Source: Torymus aiolomorphi (taxonomy: Eukaryota > Arthropoda > Insecta > Hymenoptera > Torymidae). Taken from it: a stretch of DNA of 64,000 nucleotides. The position numbers and the translations under genes are program-made. Position 1 is the first letter of the stretch. Each line of letters starts with the position of its first letter. The notes under the pieces are model-generated. The model was given only the letters and a program-made list of their open reading frames with translations, was not told where the DNA came from and searched no databases. Shown piece after piece: positions 1 through 13,434 of this stretch. The stretch covers positions 230,515,876 to 230,579,875 of the forward strand of contig CM070873.1 in the NCBI GenBank assembly GCA_036365515.1. The letters run 5' to 3'.

Positions 1-333
1 ATAGTATACAAACCAGAAAGTCAATAAATTGCATAAACCACCGATAGCCTCTGCGCGTATATACACCGCTGCACCGATAATACGTCAATTTCATCACTGC
101 TCTATCATTTCTATCGCGTGTATGATAAAAAAAGGACGTCGAAAAAAATTAATTTCACTCAATACACATATCCGCGCTCGCAATTACCAATTAAACGTTG
201 CGCCACAAATCTATACTATATTCGCCGAAATCTTCCACTCGTGATTCATTACATAAGTCCCGGACGGGCCTCTAACGAAAGATCCATCCAACTTATAGGA
301 GGCACCACATTATCATCATCATCATCTCGACCC

Positions 334-365
<32 letters not shown>

Positions 366-2094
366 TTGCGGTCACAAGAATCTTTTCCTGCTACTCATAA
401 TAGCAACCGATATCAAGGCCGCCGTGATCCCCGAGCGCCTCCCGCTGCCGATGGCGTCATATGACCTAACCGTTAAGACTGAAAGGCGAGAAAAAAAACG
501 CGCGTGCATTGCACCTCCGATTTTTCGACACATAGGTACAGCACACGGCTTCGGTCGGTTCGTTCAACCTGCTCGCAGCGCGAGTACAAGTATATATATA
601 TATAGTCGTCCGCGAGCCATGCCTCTGGCATATCGATCGCGCGGATCTCTCAGCGCTCTAGGCTCTCTTTCGCGCGCAGAAAGCGGCTCCGATGCTTTTC
701 GACCGCTTCCTCGGTTGCCGCGCGCGGTTCATCGACCTCCATCGCCTAAACGTACAAGTATATTTATGGGTATAAATACAGCGACCTCCGCGAGGATGAT
801 GATGCGTGGCCCTGACCCCGGCGCTCGCAAAAACCGATCTCTCGTGCTCCCACGGGGGCGTGTGTATCATAAGCGCAGGGTGACGTGCTCCTTTTTCGGA
901 AGACGAGGTAGGAGAGCGAGCGCATGGCAAGTATAACCGCGTCTCGACTTATTGTTGTTACAAAGGCGGTTATGTGCCGCCTTGCGGCTATTTTTAACGC
1001 TCCCTTTCTCTCTCTCTCTCTCGAGCTGCTGCTGCTGCCCATTGTGTTCGAGATATTCGTCCTTTTTTCCGCCGCTTTAGCTGCCGCGCGCGGCGTGTGT
1101 GTGCTCGTTTTTTCGGAACGCGCTGAGTGCCGAGGACGAGTCCTGGGCTATGACTAATCCCGGCTCTCATACAGTCGAGCGTGCGGTTCTGCTAATTGTA
1201 TGAATTAGTTTCGCCAGCGTTGGAGGAGGAGAGATATAGTGCGTTGGCTTTATACCGACGCAATCTTATCGAGGGAAAATATTAACTGATTATTCCGGGA
1301 AGATAAAAATATGTATATACAGGCGATATTTTAACTTGTAAAAGCGAAAGACGTTTTGTAGATTTTGGGACTTACCGAAGAGTGATTGTTGCAATGTAAA
1401 GTCGGGCCGAAGGCTTATACGTGACTTTTTAAGGATTTTTATAGCACCGTCGTCGCGACCAAATTTCAGCGAAAAAGCCGCTGTTTTTAGTGGGCGCGAT
1501 TCGAGGAACAGAGATACATAAGTAGGTCTCGCCGAGCTCTGCGACGTTTTGTTATATTTAATTTGATTACGACGCAAGATCTGATATATTTACGAGATAT
1601 ATAAATACGACGCACGAGTTTTATTTTGATTGTGGTTTATTTTTATCGCGAGCCATTCGCGTGTGTTTATGATGTATGACATTATACAGGTGTAACAATT
1701 CGATATGACTTTTCGTAACATATTAATGGCACGTTTCGGTACTATTTTATAACGAAGATTAGAAATGGACGATTATTACGTTTGGTTGCTAGAGCAGTTA
1801 AAAAATAAAATTATTGATGAACATCTAATAAAACTAAGAAAACATATTTACATTCATAAAATTTTCAATAAATTTTATTTAATACGAAATTCATTTGCGT
1901 GGTCATTTTGATGCAATAAATGAATGTTAACAGATACTGAATTTTCTGGTAAAAAAATATTCAAATCTAAAAGTGGTAAAAAAAATTAAAGAAAATCCAA
2001 AATCACGCAGGAAAAGTAAGACTGCGATTTACACTCTGAATCGTATTGCTTTTTCTGTGGTATTTTGTGCACAGTAATTTATTATAATCTATTA
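1..2094. other. gene-free 5' flank of the window
   Basis: No supportable gene is seen. The first 1.2 kb is CpG-rich and stop-poor in several frames on both strands at once, including an 819-nt plus frame at 118-936. Its translation is low-complexity (His/Thr from a short CA run at 341-364, then Arg/Ser-rich) and shows no family motif. From about 1580 the sequence becomes AT-rich with no open frame of note. Confidence 0.6.
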
Positions 2095-2435
2095 TCTATT
2101 ATAATATTAAAAAGCCAAAATGTCCGTCCGACCGTCCGTCCGTCCGTCCGACCATTCTTTTTCTATCCAGTAGTTTAATACCTCTTAAAATATACCTATT
2201 TCTATCTATTATAATATTAAAAAGCCAAAATATCCGTCCGGCATCTGTCCGTCCGCCCGACCACCAGTTTTCTACCCAGTAGTTTAATACCTCTTAAAAA
2301 TATCTATTTCTATTATTATAATATTAAAAGGCTAAAATCTAATATTAAAATATAATATTAAAGGTCCGTCCGTTCGTCCATCCGTCCGTCCGTCCGACCA
2401 TCCAGTAGTTTAATACCTCTTAAAATATATGTCGA
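2095..2435 (+). repeat. three tandem copies of the Helitron 5' end (about 120-bp unit)
   Basis: Three imperfect copies begin near 2095, 2213 and 2310. Each has the order TCTATTATAATATTAAAA, then AAAGCCAAAAT (or variant), then a run of CCGT tetranucleotides, then CCAGTAGTTTAATACCTCTTAAA. The CCGT run varies in length between copies. The third copy has an extra short TAATATTAAA duplication. The units are inside the Helitron-like element, so its leading end has been multiplied. Confidence 0.8.
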
Positions 2436-2538
2436 TTAATTTTATTATAAAATAGTGATAGTTACCTTATTTAGTAATTAATAGGACACGTTGCTTTGTA
2501 TTACCGAGCGACGTGAGGAGCGAGGTATAAATAGCTAG
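2095..2538 (+). mobile_element. non-autonomous Helitron-like element
   Basis: The element starts with TC in TCTATTATAATATTAAAAAG and ends with CTAG at 2535-2538. It lies between a 5' A (2094) and a 3' T (2539), as Helitrons insert between A and T. About 25-40 bases before the 3' end there is a GC-rich segment (CCGAGCGACGTGAGGAGCGAGG region, 2503-2525) able to form the short imperfect hairpin typical of Helitron 3' ends, followed by ATAAATAGCTAG. At 444 bp it has no Rep/helicase coding capacity, so it would move only in trans. The 5' and 3' signatures are seen directly. Assignment to Helitrons rests on known animal Helitron termini and was not tested against a library. Confidence 0.65.
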
Positions 2539-3742
<1,204 letters not shown>

Positions 3743-3885
3743 ACCAGCATCGTCTTCTTCGTCGTGTGTCGGCCGATACGTTTTGTCACGCTTGCCAAAC
3801 GCCGCTGCTTGGCCGTCTCTCTCTCTGTCTTACACACGTACACACATGAGCACTTCCCTAACGAGGCCGTCATCGCGACTTTCGT

Positions 3886-3888
<3 letters not shown>

Positions 3889-3943
<55 letters not shown>

Positions 3944-3944
3944 T

Positions 3945-4007
<63 letters not shown>
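3889..4007. repeat. (GT)n microsatellite, about 119 bp, then (AT)n
   Basis: A GT array with two GTAT interruptions is followed by degenerate GTGC units and a short (AT)n at 4087-4109. The array creates spurious Cys-Val and Thr-His frames. Confidence 0.97.
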
Positions 4008-4009
<2 letters not shown>

Positions 4010-4109
4010 TGACTGCTTGACTGCTTGCGTGCGCGCGCGTATGTGTGTGTGTGCGTGTGTATTTCTGTGTGTGCGCGTATGTATGTATATATATATATAT
4101 ATATATATG

Positions 4110-7100
4110 CTGTCCAAAACGCGCGCGCATAATCTAACGTACCGAACGCAGTTGCGCAACTCGCGAGAGGTGTGTGCGGCGACGCGTCGTCTCCGCTCGC
4201 GCGCGCGGTCAGATATCAGGGAAAAGATTTAACGCATGTACATCATGCTCTTCCGCACCTTTTTCCTACATACTTATACGCATTACGATAATCGCACGGG
4301 CGCTCACACACGAATCTCAGAGCAACTGATATAGTACATATAAGGTTGAACAACGACGCGTTCGCGCGCGCGCGCGCTTCTCCGTGTGTGTGTCTATAGA
4401 GCCAAGCTCTTCCGCACACGAAAATAGAAATTTCGTTCCCGCACATATATAGTGCAGCCTGACAATATTATAAGAATCGAGTCTGATTTTAACTTACGTT
4501 CGCCGAAAGCTAACGTATACAATTATGTACATGTGTGTATAATATATATGCAATGCGGAGCGGATAGCCGCGCGGGAGAGAAAGTTTCGCGGAAAATTTC
4601 AGCCGCCATTAACATGAAGAAGATGCGCGATTTCCGTTTTGTCGCAATCCATTCGTATCCCCCCGCGCACGCGTGCGCGTGTGCGCTCGCTCGTTTGCTC
4701 GCGGTTGCAAAATCACTTTCACGTCGCACCGCGGCGCAGGAGAGAAGAGCCGCGAGAACGGCTGTCTTGCAATGTAACAACTCGGCCGCCGAAAACGTGT
4801 ACGCGCTTTATCCATGGTTACTTGCGTATTTCGACTTGAGGCGCGCTCGATTATCTCCTCTCTCGCGTTTATTTTCGTCTTTTTTGCTCGCGCGCACGCG
4901 AGGAGCGCGCAAGTATATGCAAACAATCTCTTTTTTTTTTGCAAATAGCATGTGTGTGCATTTGAATTTGAATACGATAAATATTCAAGGAGCGTACATA
5001 TATATAAAGAAACTGGTGGATAATGATAAACAGAGGCAAGAAAGGACTGCCGCGCAGTAGAACGATGAAAAAAAAGAGTACAAAAACTACGAATCGCGCA
5101 TCTTTTTGGCTTCTGTATATATTGTGCAAGATTCGACGTACGCGAGAAGCTCTTCTGCGTCGGAACGCGTTTCTATGAGAAGAATAGGGTATTTAAATGC
5201 GATTTGTGTTCGCGTCTTCGAGTGGCTTCGAATCCTCGTATATTTTTGCTCGACGCGGCGACTCTGATGGCTTTTGTTTGCTTTGTTTGAGGAAAATATT
5301 AGTGTATAGCGCCGGCTTCCGGAATTCGCTCGAGCATTCAAATCATTTATCGATTGAATGGAAAGAAAAAAAAAGAAGGAGAATAAATTGACTGCTTTTC
5401 ACCGTGATCGATTGAAATGCTTATTTTTCGTGAAAGTCGCTAGAAGTGCGGATATGCTGAGTCGGTGACTATAAATAAGCTACGCTGACTTGGCAATTTT
5501 ATTGAGTAAGTAATTTTATTTCATTAATTGTAGAATTTTTTATAAAGAAAAATTCATCACTTATAGAAAATAATTTTTATACTTTGTATTCTTTTTTGTT
5601 GTAATTCGTGGAAAAAGGTTTGGTAAGAGGAAATTTTGTATATTCACATTGAAAACAAGAGACTTAAAATGTATAAATTTTTTTTTTATTGATAAGATCA
5701 CACTTGAAAAATACATACAAAAAATATCGTTATTTTCTTTATTTTTACATTGCTGTCATTTGTCGTCTGTACATATATAATCGTTTGTGTCATCGCCAAT
5801 TTTCGATGCGGTCTACATAAAATATAATACGTAAGGCGGTTTTTTTTTTCACGTCCTTGTCTTACGTCACTTACGAGATAACAATAAATTAAATACAAGT
5901 ATATATACGTACGAGTACAAGAACTGCGCGTGTATATGTGTGTGTGTTCGCTCGCAGTTTTTCGAGTACAATGATATACCAATACAGAAATACAGGATGC
6001 CAAAGAAACGCAAGGCACTTTAGGAAAAAAAAAGTCGATGAGACTTTCGACTGGTCGAAATTAGCTTTTACCTTCCTTTACATATATCATCGTCAACACT
6101 TGATACTTCGTACGTATTCGCATAGTCACATAATTTATGTACAAACGGCGCTCTCGCGCGCTCGCCCGTGGGCTATATACAGATGCAGGAAAATGACGGA
6201 TGAGTACACAATGTGCGTGTGTATGTGTGCGGATTTATGTATATATTTATCTATTGTACACTTAACGGAAAAGAAATGAAAATGTCTGGCGAGTTTTTAT
6301 GCAGCTTCACGTGTGTTCACGAAGAGATTCGTTGGGGCGTAGGGGAACAAACTTGATCGATGGCGCAATGATAACCGCGCGTACAAATGATTCATCAGCG
6401 TGGCGCATGTAATTTCGATTGAGCCGCACTGAGCACGTGTGGATTTCGACCTCGCCTTTCTTCGAACGGACTTCAACGTACAAAACTTGTACTTACGTAC
6501 GTTACAATATCGAACGAAGATTCGGGGCGAGGGGCAGTTTCAGAAAGTGGACGAAATATACTTGGATACTGTTCGGAAACGTAAACAAGCATATACACGT
6601 ATATGACACGCGCGAGCAGTCTATATATCACACAGCAATGTTTGTTTTCAGCAACAAAACACTTTGAGTACACGTGGCGCACGTGATAGTCGGCTCAATT
6701 TACACGCGCGCTTACACTTCGCTCGTAAACGCGGTATAGGAAACAGGGAGAAGGGAGGGCGAACATGAATTATGCGATATCGCGTGTGCGTATATACATC
6801 TATACAATAATGTGTATATAAACATATCACAGACTTCATTGTAGTGGAACACTGGCGGAAGTGCGAACAACCTACGTATCACTCTCTTCGAGATCATCAG
6901 CACTGCACGACTTTTCTCTACCTCCTCTCTTCGTCATCTCTGAGACTAGCTGTATACACGCGCGCTCGACAACTCGGCTTCGCCGCCACAGCGAGCGGTG
7001 CGAGCACGCGATTATTTATCGAACAATGACACTTCCATCAATTGTGCTTCCGTTGCATTTCACTTCCCATTCGACATTACGAACTTGTAGCTCACAACTT

Positions 7101-7263
7101 AATCGCACGAAACAAAAAAACAAAGAGTCTTTTTGCGTTAGCCCCACACACACACACACACAGGTGTCGTGTGCGCGGATTCGCTTCGAGTATCTATGTC
7201 ATTCGGTGGTTCAGCACGAGTCTCTATCTCTCGCTCGCTTTCTTACTTTGCATTGTGTTTCCT
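4110..7263. other. CpG-rich then AT-rich intergenic DNA, no gene seen
   Basis: 4.1-5.4 kb is CpG-rich with overlapping chance frames on both strands, none with family motifs. 5.4-6.0 kb is AT-rich. 6.0-7.2 kb is mixed. The part next to 7263 should contain the 3' UTR of the minus-strand REXO1 gene. I did not find an unambiguous canonical poly(A) signal there. Confidence 0.5.
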
Positions 7264-8865
7264 TCACGTGTAAGGTGTGTTGAACCTGTACATCCACGCA
7301 ATGTCCCTCTGCATCTTGAGGAGAACGAGGTCGACGACCGCCCGGGCGTCCTCCGCGCTGTCGTGTTCCCCAACTTGAATGGTTTTCTGCAGCTCGGTGC
7401 ACACCAGCTCCTTGAGGCTACGGCGCAGCGGTGGTCCCAGATTGTGCGGATACACGATCGACGTGTCGATCACGTTCATGTGGATGATCTTCAGCGCCCG
7501 GAGATCGCTCTCAAGTGAGTGGCCAATGAGGATGGTCTTGGTGTTGACGAAGCTGAGTATGTCCGTCTGCACGTCCCTCAAGGTCTTGGTGACGTTCGCC
7601 AGATCGGACGGCCTCAGGCCGCTGAATCTGGTGTTGTAGTCGATGACGGGTGCACTGGGCTTCACGAGCGCGTCGTAAATGACTTCGTTGCGGAGGTTGA
7701 CGATCGACACCTTGGCCACTTCCATGCCGTTCTTCGTGAACACCATCTCGCAGTCAAGGGCGAAAACGCCTTGGTTCAAGTCGTAGTGGTAGCCAGTGTA
7801 GGGCGGACTGATCGTCCTGGCGTAATCGTGGAAAGGCCCGTTGTGACCGGGCAGCGTGCCCGACCAAACGTGCTGCCTGGCGACGGTGCAGCCGCGCGAG
7901 TGTTCGTGAGCGCCGCAGCACTCCCAGCTGTACGCGTAACTGCTGCGCCTGATCTTGCCCCAGTGGTAGTAGCACTCCTCCTCGAAGATGTAGTCACCGG
8001 TCTTGGCGCTGAGGTAGAAGTGCTTGTTGCAGCGGGTGCAGTCCCTCTTGTGCGCTGGCTGTTTCTTGCCCTGGGGCGACTTGATCTTGCGCACGCTGTC
8101 GATGTTGCTGCTGCTACGGCTACAGCTTTCGCTCTCCGAGGAGCTACTGCTACCAGAGCTGTCGCTCTCGGATGAGCCGTCGACGTCGCTGCTTGTCGCG
8201 GAGCTGGGGGTGCTGCCGCTGCTGCCGTGGCCGCTGTCTTCCTCGTCCGTGCTGCTACTGCTACTCTCTGTGGAGACGTACTCGATATCCTCGTTGTAGT
8301 AGAAGGGCTCCGGGTTGCGGTAAAAGTGCTGCAGAACAATTTCCCATTCGCGCGAGCTGTGGTGTCTGCCCTTACGGGTGTTGAAGAATGTGGCGTAGTT
8401 GTCCTTGTGCCAGATCGGGAAGCCGTGACAGCGCATCTGTTCTTTCGTGAGCGTGTGCTTCATCAGCAGCAGCATGAACTGCTGGTCGTCCAGTTGGTTG
8501 AGATACGGGAGGTCGAAGTTCAACTTGTAGAGGCTGCGCACTTGGTTCGTCCTCACCAATACCCATATCTTCGACATGCCGCTGTTGTCAGTGCTGCGAT
8601 TCGCTATCTTGGCCGGCTTAACTGGGGATTTCTGGCCCTTTTTGGCGCCGTCGACGCAGTCCTCCTTGCGCTGCTCCCGGCGGTTCTTGCGCTGCCGTCG
8701 GCTCAGTGAGTTCTTGCCGTTGGCGCGTTGCTCATCCCGCGATGAGGGGGATGACGAGGAGGAGGACGACGACGAGGAGGAGTCCGTCGAGGAGGTAGAC
8801 TTTGGCGACGGCGGTGCTATGATTGGTATAGCCTTCGACTTTCTTCTCACCAGGGGCGTTACCAT
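7264..8865 (-). CDS. REXO1: RNA exonuclease 1 homolog (REXO1/GOR family, DEDDh)
   Basis: Complete 533-residue frame in one exon; the stop TGA is at 7266-7264. The C-terminal exonuclease domain (about 366-515) has all DEDDh motifs: Exo I FALDCEM with D371 and E373, Exo II HSLESDL (449-455) with D454, and Exo III HDSAEDA with H501 and D505. Before it lies the family's Cys/His-rich module (about 276-331: CTRC, then CYYHW, CC and C), followed by YNTRFSGL and DVQ motifs inside the nuclease fold. Residues 98-190 resemble the conserved REXO1 segment upstream of the nuclease. Two Ser-rich acidic linkers (24-42 and 199-256) and a basic patch (56-67) are low-complexity. Family members trim RNA 3' ends in the nucleus; vertebrate REXO1 binds elongin A through a longer N-terminus that is absent here. 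The Met at 8865 is chosen because an in-frame TGA lies about 50 bases upstream. An upstream coding exon spliced near 8910 cannot be excluded. Confidence 0.93.
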   Translation of the reverse strand: MVTPLVRRKSKAIPIIAPPSPKSTSSTDSSSSSSSSSSSPSSRDEQRANGKNSLSRRQRKNRREQRKEDCVDGAKKGQKSPVKPAKIANRSTDNSGMSKIWVLVRTNQVRSLYKLNFDLPYLNQLDDQQFMLLLMKHTLTKEQMRCHGFPIWHKDNYATFFNTRKGRHHSSREWEIVLQHFYRNPEPFYYNEDIEYVSTESSSSSTDEEDSGHGSSGSTPSSATSSDVDGSSESDSSGSSSSSESESCSRSSSNIDSVRKIKSPQGKKQPAHKRDCTRCNKHFYLSAKTGDYIFEEECYYHWGKIRRSSYAYSWECCGAHEHSRGCTVARQHVWSGTLPGHNGPFHDYARTISPPYTGYHYDLNQGVFALDCEMVFTKNGMEVAKVSIVNLRNEVIYDALVKPSAPVIDYNTRFSGLRPSDLANVTKTLRDVQTDILSFVNTKTILIGHSLESDLRALKIIHMNVIDTSIVYPHNLGPPLRRSLKELVCTELQKTIQVGEHDSAEDARAVVDLVLLKMQRDIAWMYRFNTPYT

Positions 8866-11800
8866 AGTTTGGTAGATGACTGTGAACTCCGCATTCCTTC
8901 CGCAATCTTTATTTCACACAACAGAAACAGAGAGAGATCGGTTATATATCTGTCTAGGTTATTTTGACTTCGGTTGTTAGAGCTTATAATCCTTATTTAG
9001 TTTTTCTTACGTACTATAGCACTTAATTGTAAGAGTAAATGGATAACTTTGCGGTGTCTGAGAGAGAAAGAGAGAGAGATGAACAAGTACCAGTGGTGAT
9101 GTATATTTCTCGTCCTCTGTCTTTTCAGTTTTTTTTTTTTTATTTTGAATGAGTGCTTCGATTGTGTGATTATACAGATACTTTGCTTTAATGTGTTTGC
9201 ACGAAAAAATAAGCTTTTTGTGATACATTTGCTGTTACGTTTTGCTTGATATGCTGGATGTCGATAATATAATTGATGCGACACTATACACTTACACGTA
9301 TCATTAATGATTGCACTACTCTGCGCTCGGCATTAAATAAGAAATTATTTTTTGTCTAACTCGTCTAACTCGTAATTGTAGATCCTTTATCGTTTAAAAA
9401 GTATTGCTACACAGCAGCCCAATGTCTGAACGAGCTTCGAGTCGAAAGAAATTTTTGTGCAAGAGACTTTTACGAACTATTATAGTAATTACATACGTCA
9501 ATGTGACAATTCATGATAAGTTACGCGATTCATAACGCTCAGGTAATCGCCGCGAGATTTATGTGTTCTAAATATGCGATCGATGTAGGTTGGTGGAGGA
9601 TTAATCAATCTAAAAGAGTAATGGACGATTTTATTTTTTGCCGATTTTTAATAAGCGACGATGACAATCTTGATAAGCGGTGAAGTTGAGCAAAGATGGA
9701 ATGAAGGAAAGTATTATCAAATAATAATTTATTGATGACTAGTGGAAGTTGAAATTTAGAAACGAATGTATTTTTTTTTCTCATTGTGTTGGTTTCGCGA
9801 TACCGTTACTTCGAGAGCGAACGAAAAGTGTAAACTTGTTTTAAGTGCACGCGTTTTATGGGTCAAGTTAAATTTAATTTTTCAAAAAAGTTTCTCTTTC
9901 TGTATTTATAGTTCCTTTTTCACCGAGTAAGAAGAAAAAAAAAAGCGAATTATCGTCTGATGCTCCTTAAGTACACGCTTTTACCGAATCACTTACTGAA
10001 TCGTTTTATTACGTAAAAGCTTAATTATCACCTTTTAAAAGATTGCGACAAAAGAATCGTATTAACTCGTAAAATGTCACGCAGTATCGTTAAAAAAATC
10101 ATGAAAAATGCGAAATATTTTTTTAACAATAGAACGCAATTGCTATTTATAAAAGAAAAAAAAAAGATAGGAATAATCTTTCTAGGTGCGAATTTTCTCG
10201 ACAACCCTATACTGCAGCTAAAACAATTGTAAAACTAAAAAAAAAATATTTTCGCTAGCAACAATCAAATTCTCAGACAATTACATGGAAAACAGAACGA
10301 AAACTACACAACCAACCCACTTTGTAATAAATCCAAGAATCTTGCGAGGCGCGCGAAACTTCTCACGAAGCATGACAAATCACGACGGGAGCTTTGAGCG
10401 CGCACGACCCGAGAGATCTATGACGGCGACCCCGCTGAGGATTTTCACCTCGAGATATAGACAGAGAAAAAACGACGCCGAACTAGAACTCGAAATGTCG
10501 GTCGGCCTGTCCGTCGCCGCCAACTTTTTCGGAGCCTCGAGCAGCACACACACACACACACACACTTTTATCGAGCTCATTGTCAGGGTGAATTGCGCGC
10601 GCGCGCGAGAGCGAAGCGAGCGAGCGCGCGAGTGAAAGAAGAGGGGAGAGGACAATTTCACGGCTTCATCCCAGAAGCCCACTTATTGCGAGAGCTCGAT
10701 ATACCTATATATACACACACGCCGCTCGCTCCATTTTCCCGCGAACGCGCGCTCGCGATAACGGAGTCTGCAGCGGCGACGGCGGCCCAGCCCGTTATGC
10801 GCGTACATCCTCGTGTGATATATATGTATACATATACATGTATACGCGGACGATCCCGATTTTTTTTTTCGAATCCTGTCCCCGTTTTCTCTTTCGCTTT
10901 TTGAGTTTTATGCCGAGAGAGCAGTCGGAAGCGGACGCTTTTCGCATTTCGCGACAAAGGAAACGTTTGATATATGTTTTTTTGTCCCTTTCTCTCTGCG
11001 GAATATCGAGAGTATTTCACAATCAATAATTGGCAACCGATTTCGCGTGAGAGACACTTTATGGAGTCAACTCATGTGACATGCGCGCGCTGTGTGTGTG
11101 TCTTTCGACTTTTCATTGACGTAGGTAGCAACTTTTTGTCCGCGCTCTGAATTTAGGTAAAAATAACAGGTTCTCCCTGTCTCTATCTTACTTAACTTAA
11201 TGAGCTTGACGTAGTAACCCGAAAAAAAATATATCATTAAAATCCCAGCGCAGCGCTGCGTCGGCGACCGCTAATCTTCCACCCTGCGCGCGCGCGTTGT
11301 CTGCGTCTTTAACAGGAAACAATTCTCGAAAAGCCGCCTAATTGCACGCGCGCTTGTCTCTCGAAATAAACTGTATAGAAGCCCCCCGACAACGAGACGA
11401 TAAAAGATGATGCGCTGCATCCGCGCGCTGCTGCACGCCGGATCAGACGTGAAATAAAAAAAAGGGAACGCGAGAAGAGAAACACGATCGAGGAATTACG
11501 CGAGCGGCGCGCAGCGCAGAGCCGAGAATACCCGATTAATAGGCGGAAACGCGTTTGTTCGCACCGGCGACGGCGGCTGCATAGATAATAAACACGCGCG
11601 CCGCGCGATCCACGCGGCCGCCGCGAGCTGCACATATACATACACACACGCGGAGACGAGCGTGCTCGAGCTTTTGCGTAACGATTATGAAACGAGCGCG
11701 TAGCTGGTGGTATATAGTGCCGATATCGGTTGACGAGCTTTCGGCAAACGACTGCGCGAGTTATTGTGATGAATGGGAATGAGAGCGAACGAGGGAGAGA

Positions 11801-12879
11801 AGACATTTTGAATGAATAATTAAACTTTTATAGGAGCTCGATTTGAATTTCACTCGGTTCTGGCGCAATAACATTGTCGCGTAAACCTTGTGCGGTGACC
11901 CAAAACTCGCTTTGGAGGAGGAATAAAAAGAAGTGCCGCGGGTACGAAAAGAAAAAAAAGTTTACGCGCTCTCGTAAAGCCGTGTTTAATGCGCGCGCTT
12001 CTAAAAATAACCGCGAATTTGCGTCAAGTTCGCTAGCGTACACCCTGACCAACCGAAATAGCGGAAACGCGCGTGTCCCTTAGAAACGAAGACAAAAAAG
12101 AAAATTCGAGAAAAATCGTGATGTTTTTCCGTCCGAGAAGTTGGCAGCGCGCGCGCGCGCGGCGCCTCTAGATCAGCAAGACGGGAATAGGCGCGCTCGC
12201 GCGCTCGAGGGAGAGCTATTAGAGCCGAACGGCCGACCCATCCTTCCCCTTTTTCCGCTACTTTTCTCACCTCGACTCTCCTTCCTCGATTAAGTACTGT
12301 TTTCTCTAAATTTGGTTTTTGCGTTCACGCGCCGCCAACTTTCGAGGTAAAACTATAATCACGTCGAAGAGACCATGATGATGATGCTGTTGGTGCTGTT
12401 CGACAATTTCGAACGTTATGACTCTCGCGTATAAAAGACGGCGTTAGGTAACGCCACTTTTGTTATGTACGCGTGCGTGAGTTAGTAAACGCGCGCGCGC
12501 TCTTCTTGAAATTGCGCGTATCGATCTTCTTTTAGAGATGAACAAAGATTTTGAACAATTATTCCTCTGTGAGTATACCTATATCTCTTGGTGATCGCAT
12601 CTCCTGAGCTCCCCGCAATGATGCAATCGCAATTAAACGCTCGATGCGTCGCAATATACGCGAATTATCGTGGATGAAGAAACATTATTAAAAAAAAGAG
12701 AATTATAAGAGATTAGAACAAGCGAGACATTAGACATTGACGAGAGGAGACACAGAGGAAAAAAAGAGAGAGAGTTTAAGGTAACATTGAGAACTCGGGA
12801 CGAGTGGCGCGAGGAGAAGCGAGATTGGATTGTATAAGAATCAGGTTAAAAAGGCAATATTTCCATGACACTGATAAAA
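8866..12879. other. intergenic region between REXO1 and the TBL2-like gene
   Basis: 8.9-10.2 kb is AT-rich with poly(T)/poly(A) runs and should include the REXO1 5' UTR and promoter. No clear TATA box could be placed. 10.3-12.3 kb is CpG-rich (CGCGCG runs, a short CA run at 10547-10564) with chance frames on both strands. I searched the minus strand by eye for the missing WD40 exons of the TBL2-like gene and recognised none. Confidence 0.5.
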
Positions 12880-12897
12880 TCCACGATCGAGTAAACG

Positions 12898-12903
12898 TTT
12901 ATT
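12898..12903 (-). terminator. candidate poly(A) signal AATAAA for the short TBL2-like transcript
   Basis: The plus strand reads TTTATT, so the minus strand has AATAAA about 375 bases after the stop codon proposed at 13276. The intervening sequence is AT-rich and without coding character, as expected for a 3' UTR. The motif is common by chance in AT-rich DNA. Confidence 0.3.
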
Positions 12904-13275
12904 CGAATAGACCTTGGCTAATATATATACTTCGTTGCTCATAAATAATTCTGCAGCGGGTATAAATATTTACTAAGAACCATCAATCTAAACCTTTCAG
13001 GATAAAAGTACGAATGACTGACCCGTACAACGACCAAAATGACAAATTTTCATGACTTCTGCGAAGCACAATGTTAAATGTTAAAAAAAAAAAACATATG
13101 TTATACATCCTGTACTAGCCATTACTATCTAACAATGAGATCTCTCTCCATGTTAAAAATCAATGGAATCAAGCAAAAGCAAATTTTATCGTGCACTTCA
13201 AAACGTCATCTATGTTAGATATCGAAAAAAAGAGAAAAAAAAGCAATGTACAACGATTCAATACTGATGAACAAC

Positions 13276-13310
13276 CTACACATGGAACACGGAAGTGACG
13301 GCACATCGCG
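13276..13310 (-). CDS. possible terminal exon of a truncated TBL2-like isoform
   Basis: On the minus strand an AG at 13312-13311 is followed by 35 bases that continue the frame of the 13656-13435 exon (phase 1) for ten more residues (RCAVTSVFHV after the split codon) and then stop with TAG. The implied intron is 124 bp, a usual length for a compact insect intron, but its pyrimidine tract is weak. The product would be only about 136 residues: membrane anchor plus less than one WD40 blade. Either this is a short isoform, or the true next exon lies elsewhere and this continuation is chance. Confidence 0.28.
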
Positions 13311-13434
13311 CTTTAAATATACACATAAGCAAGAGATGAATCGAAATAGAAAGAGAGAATATACGCAAAGTCGCTGAATAGTAATAAAAAAAAATTGTTT
13401 AAACTTAAAGAAGGTTGATTAAACAAATACATAC

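Noticed and set aside
118..936. 272-codon open frame on the plus strand, the second longest in the window
   Set aside because: The composition is low-complexity (microsatellite His/Thr, Arg/Ser bias), long frames occur on the opposite strand over 658-1042, and no domain or start context supports it. CpG-rich DNA here is stop-poor by composition.
7042..8709. Long plus-strand frames (7042-7518, 7519-8175, 8227-8709)
   Set aside because: They are antisense to the REXO1 coding exon and reflect its codon composition; no motifs.
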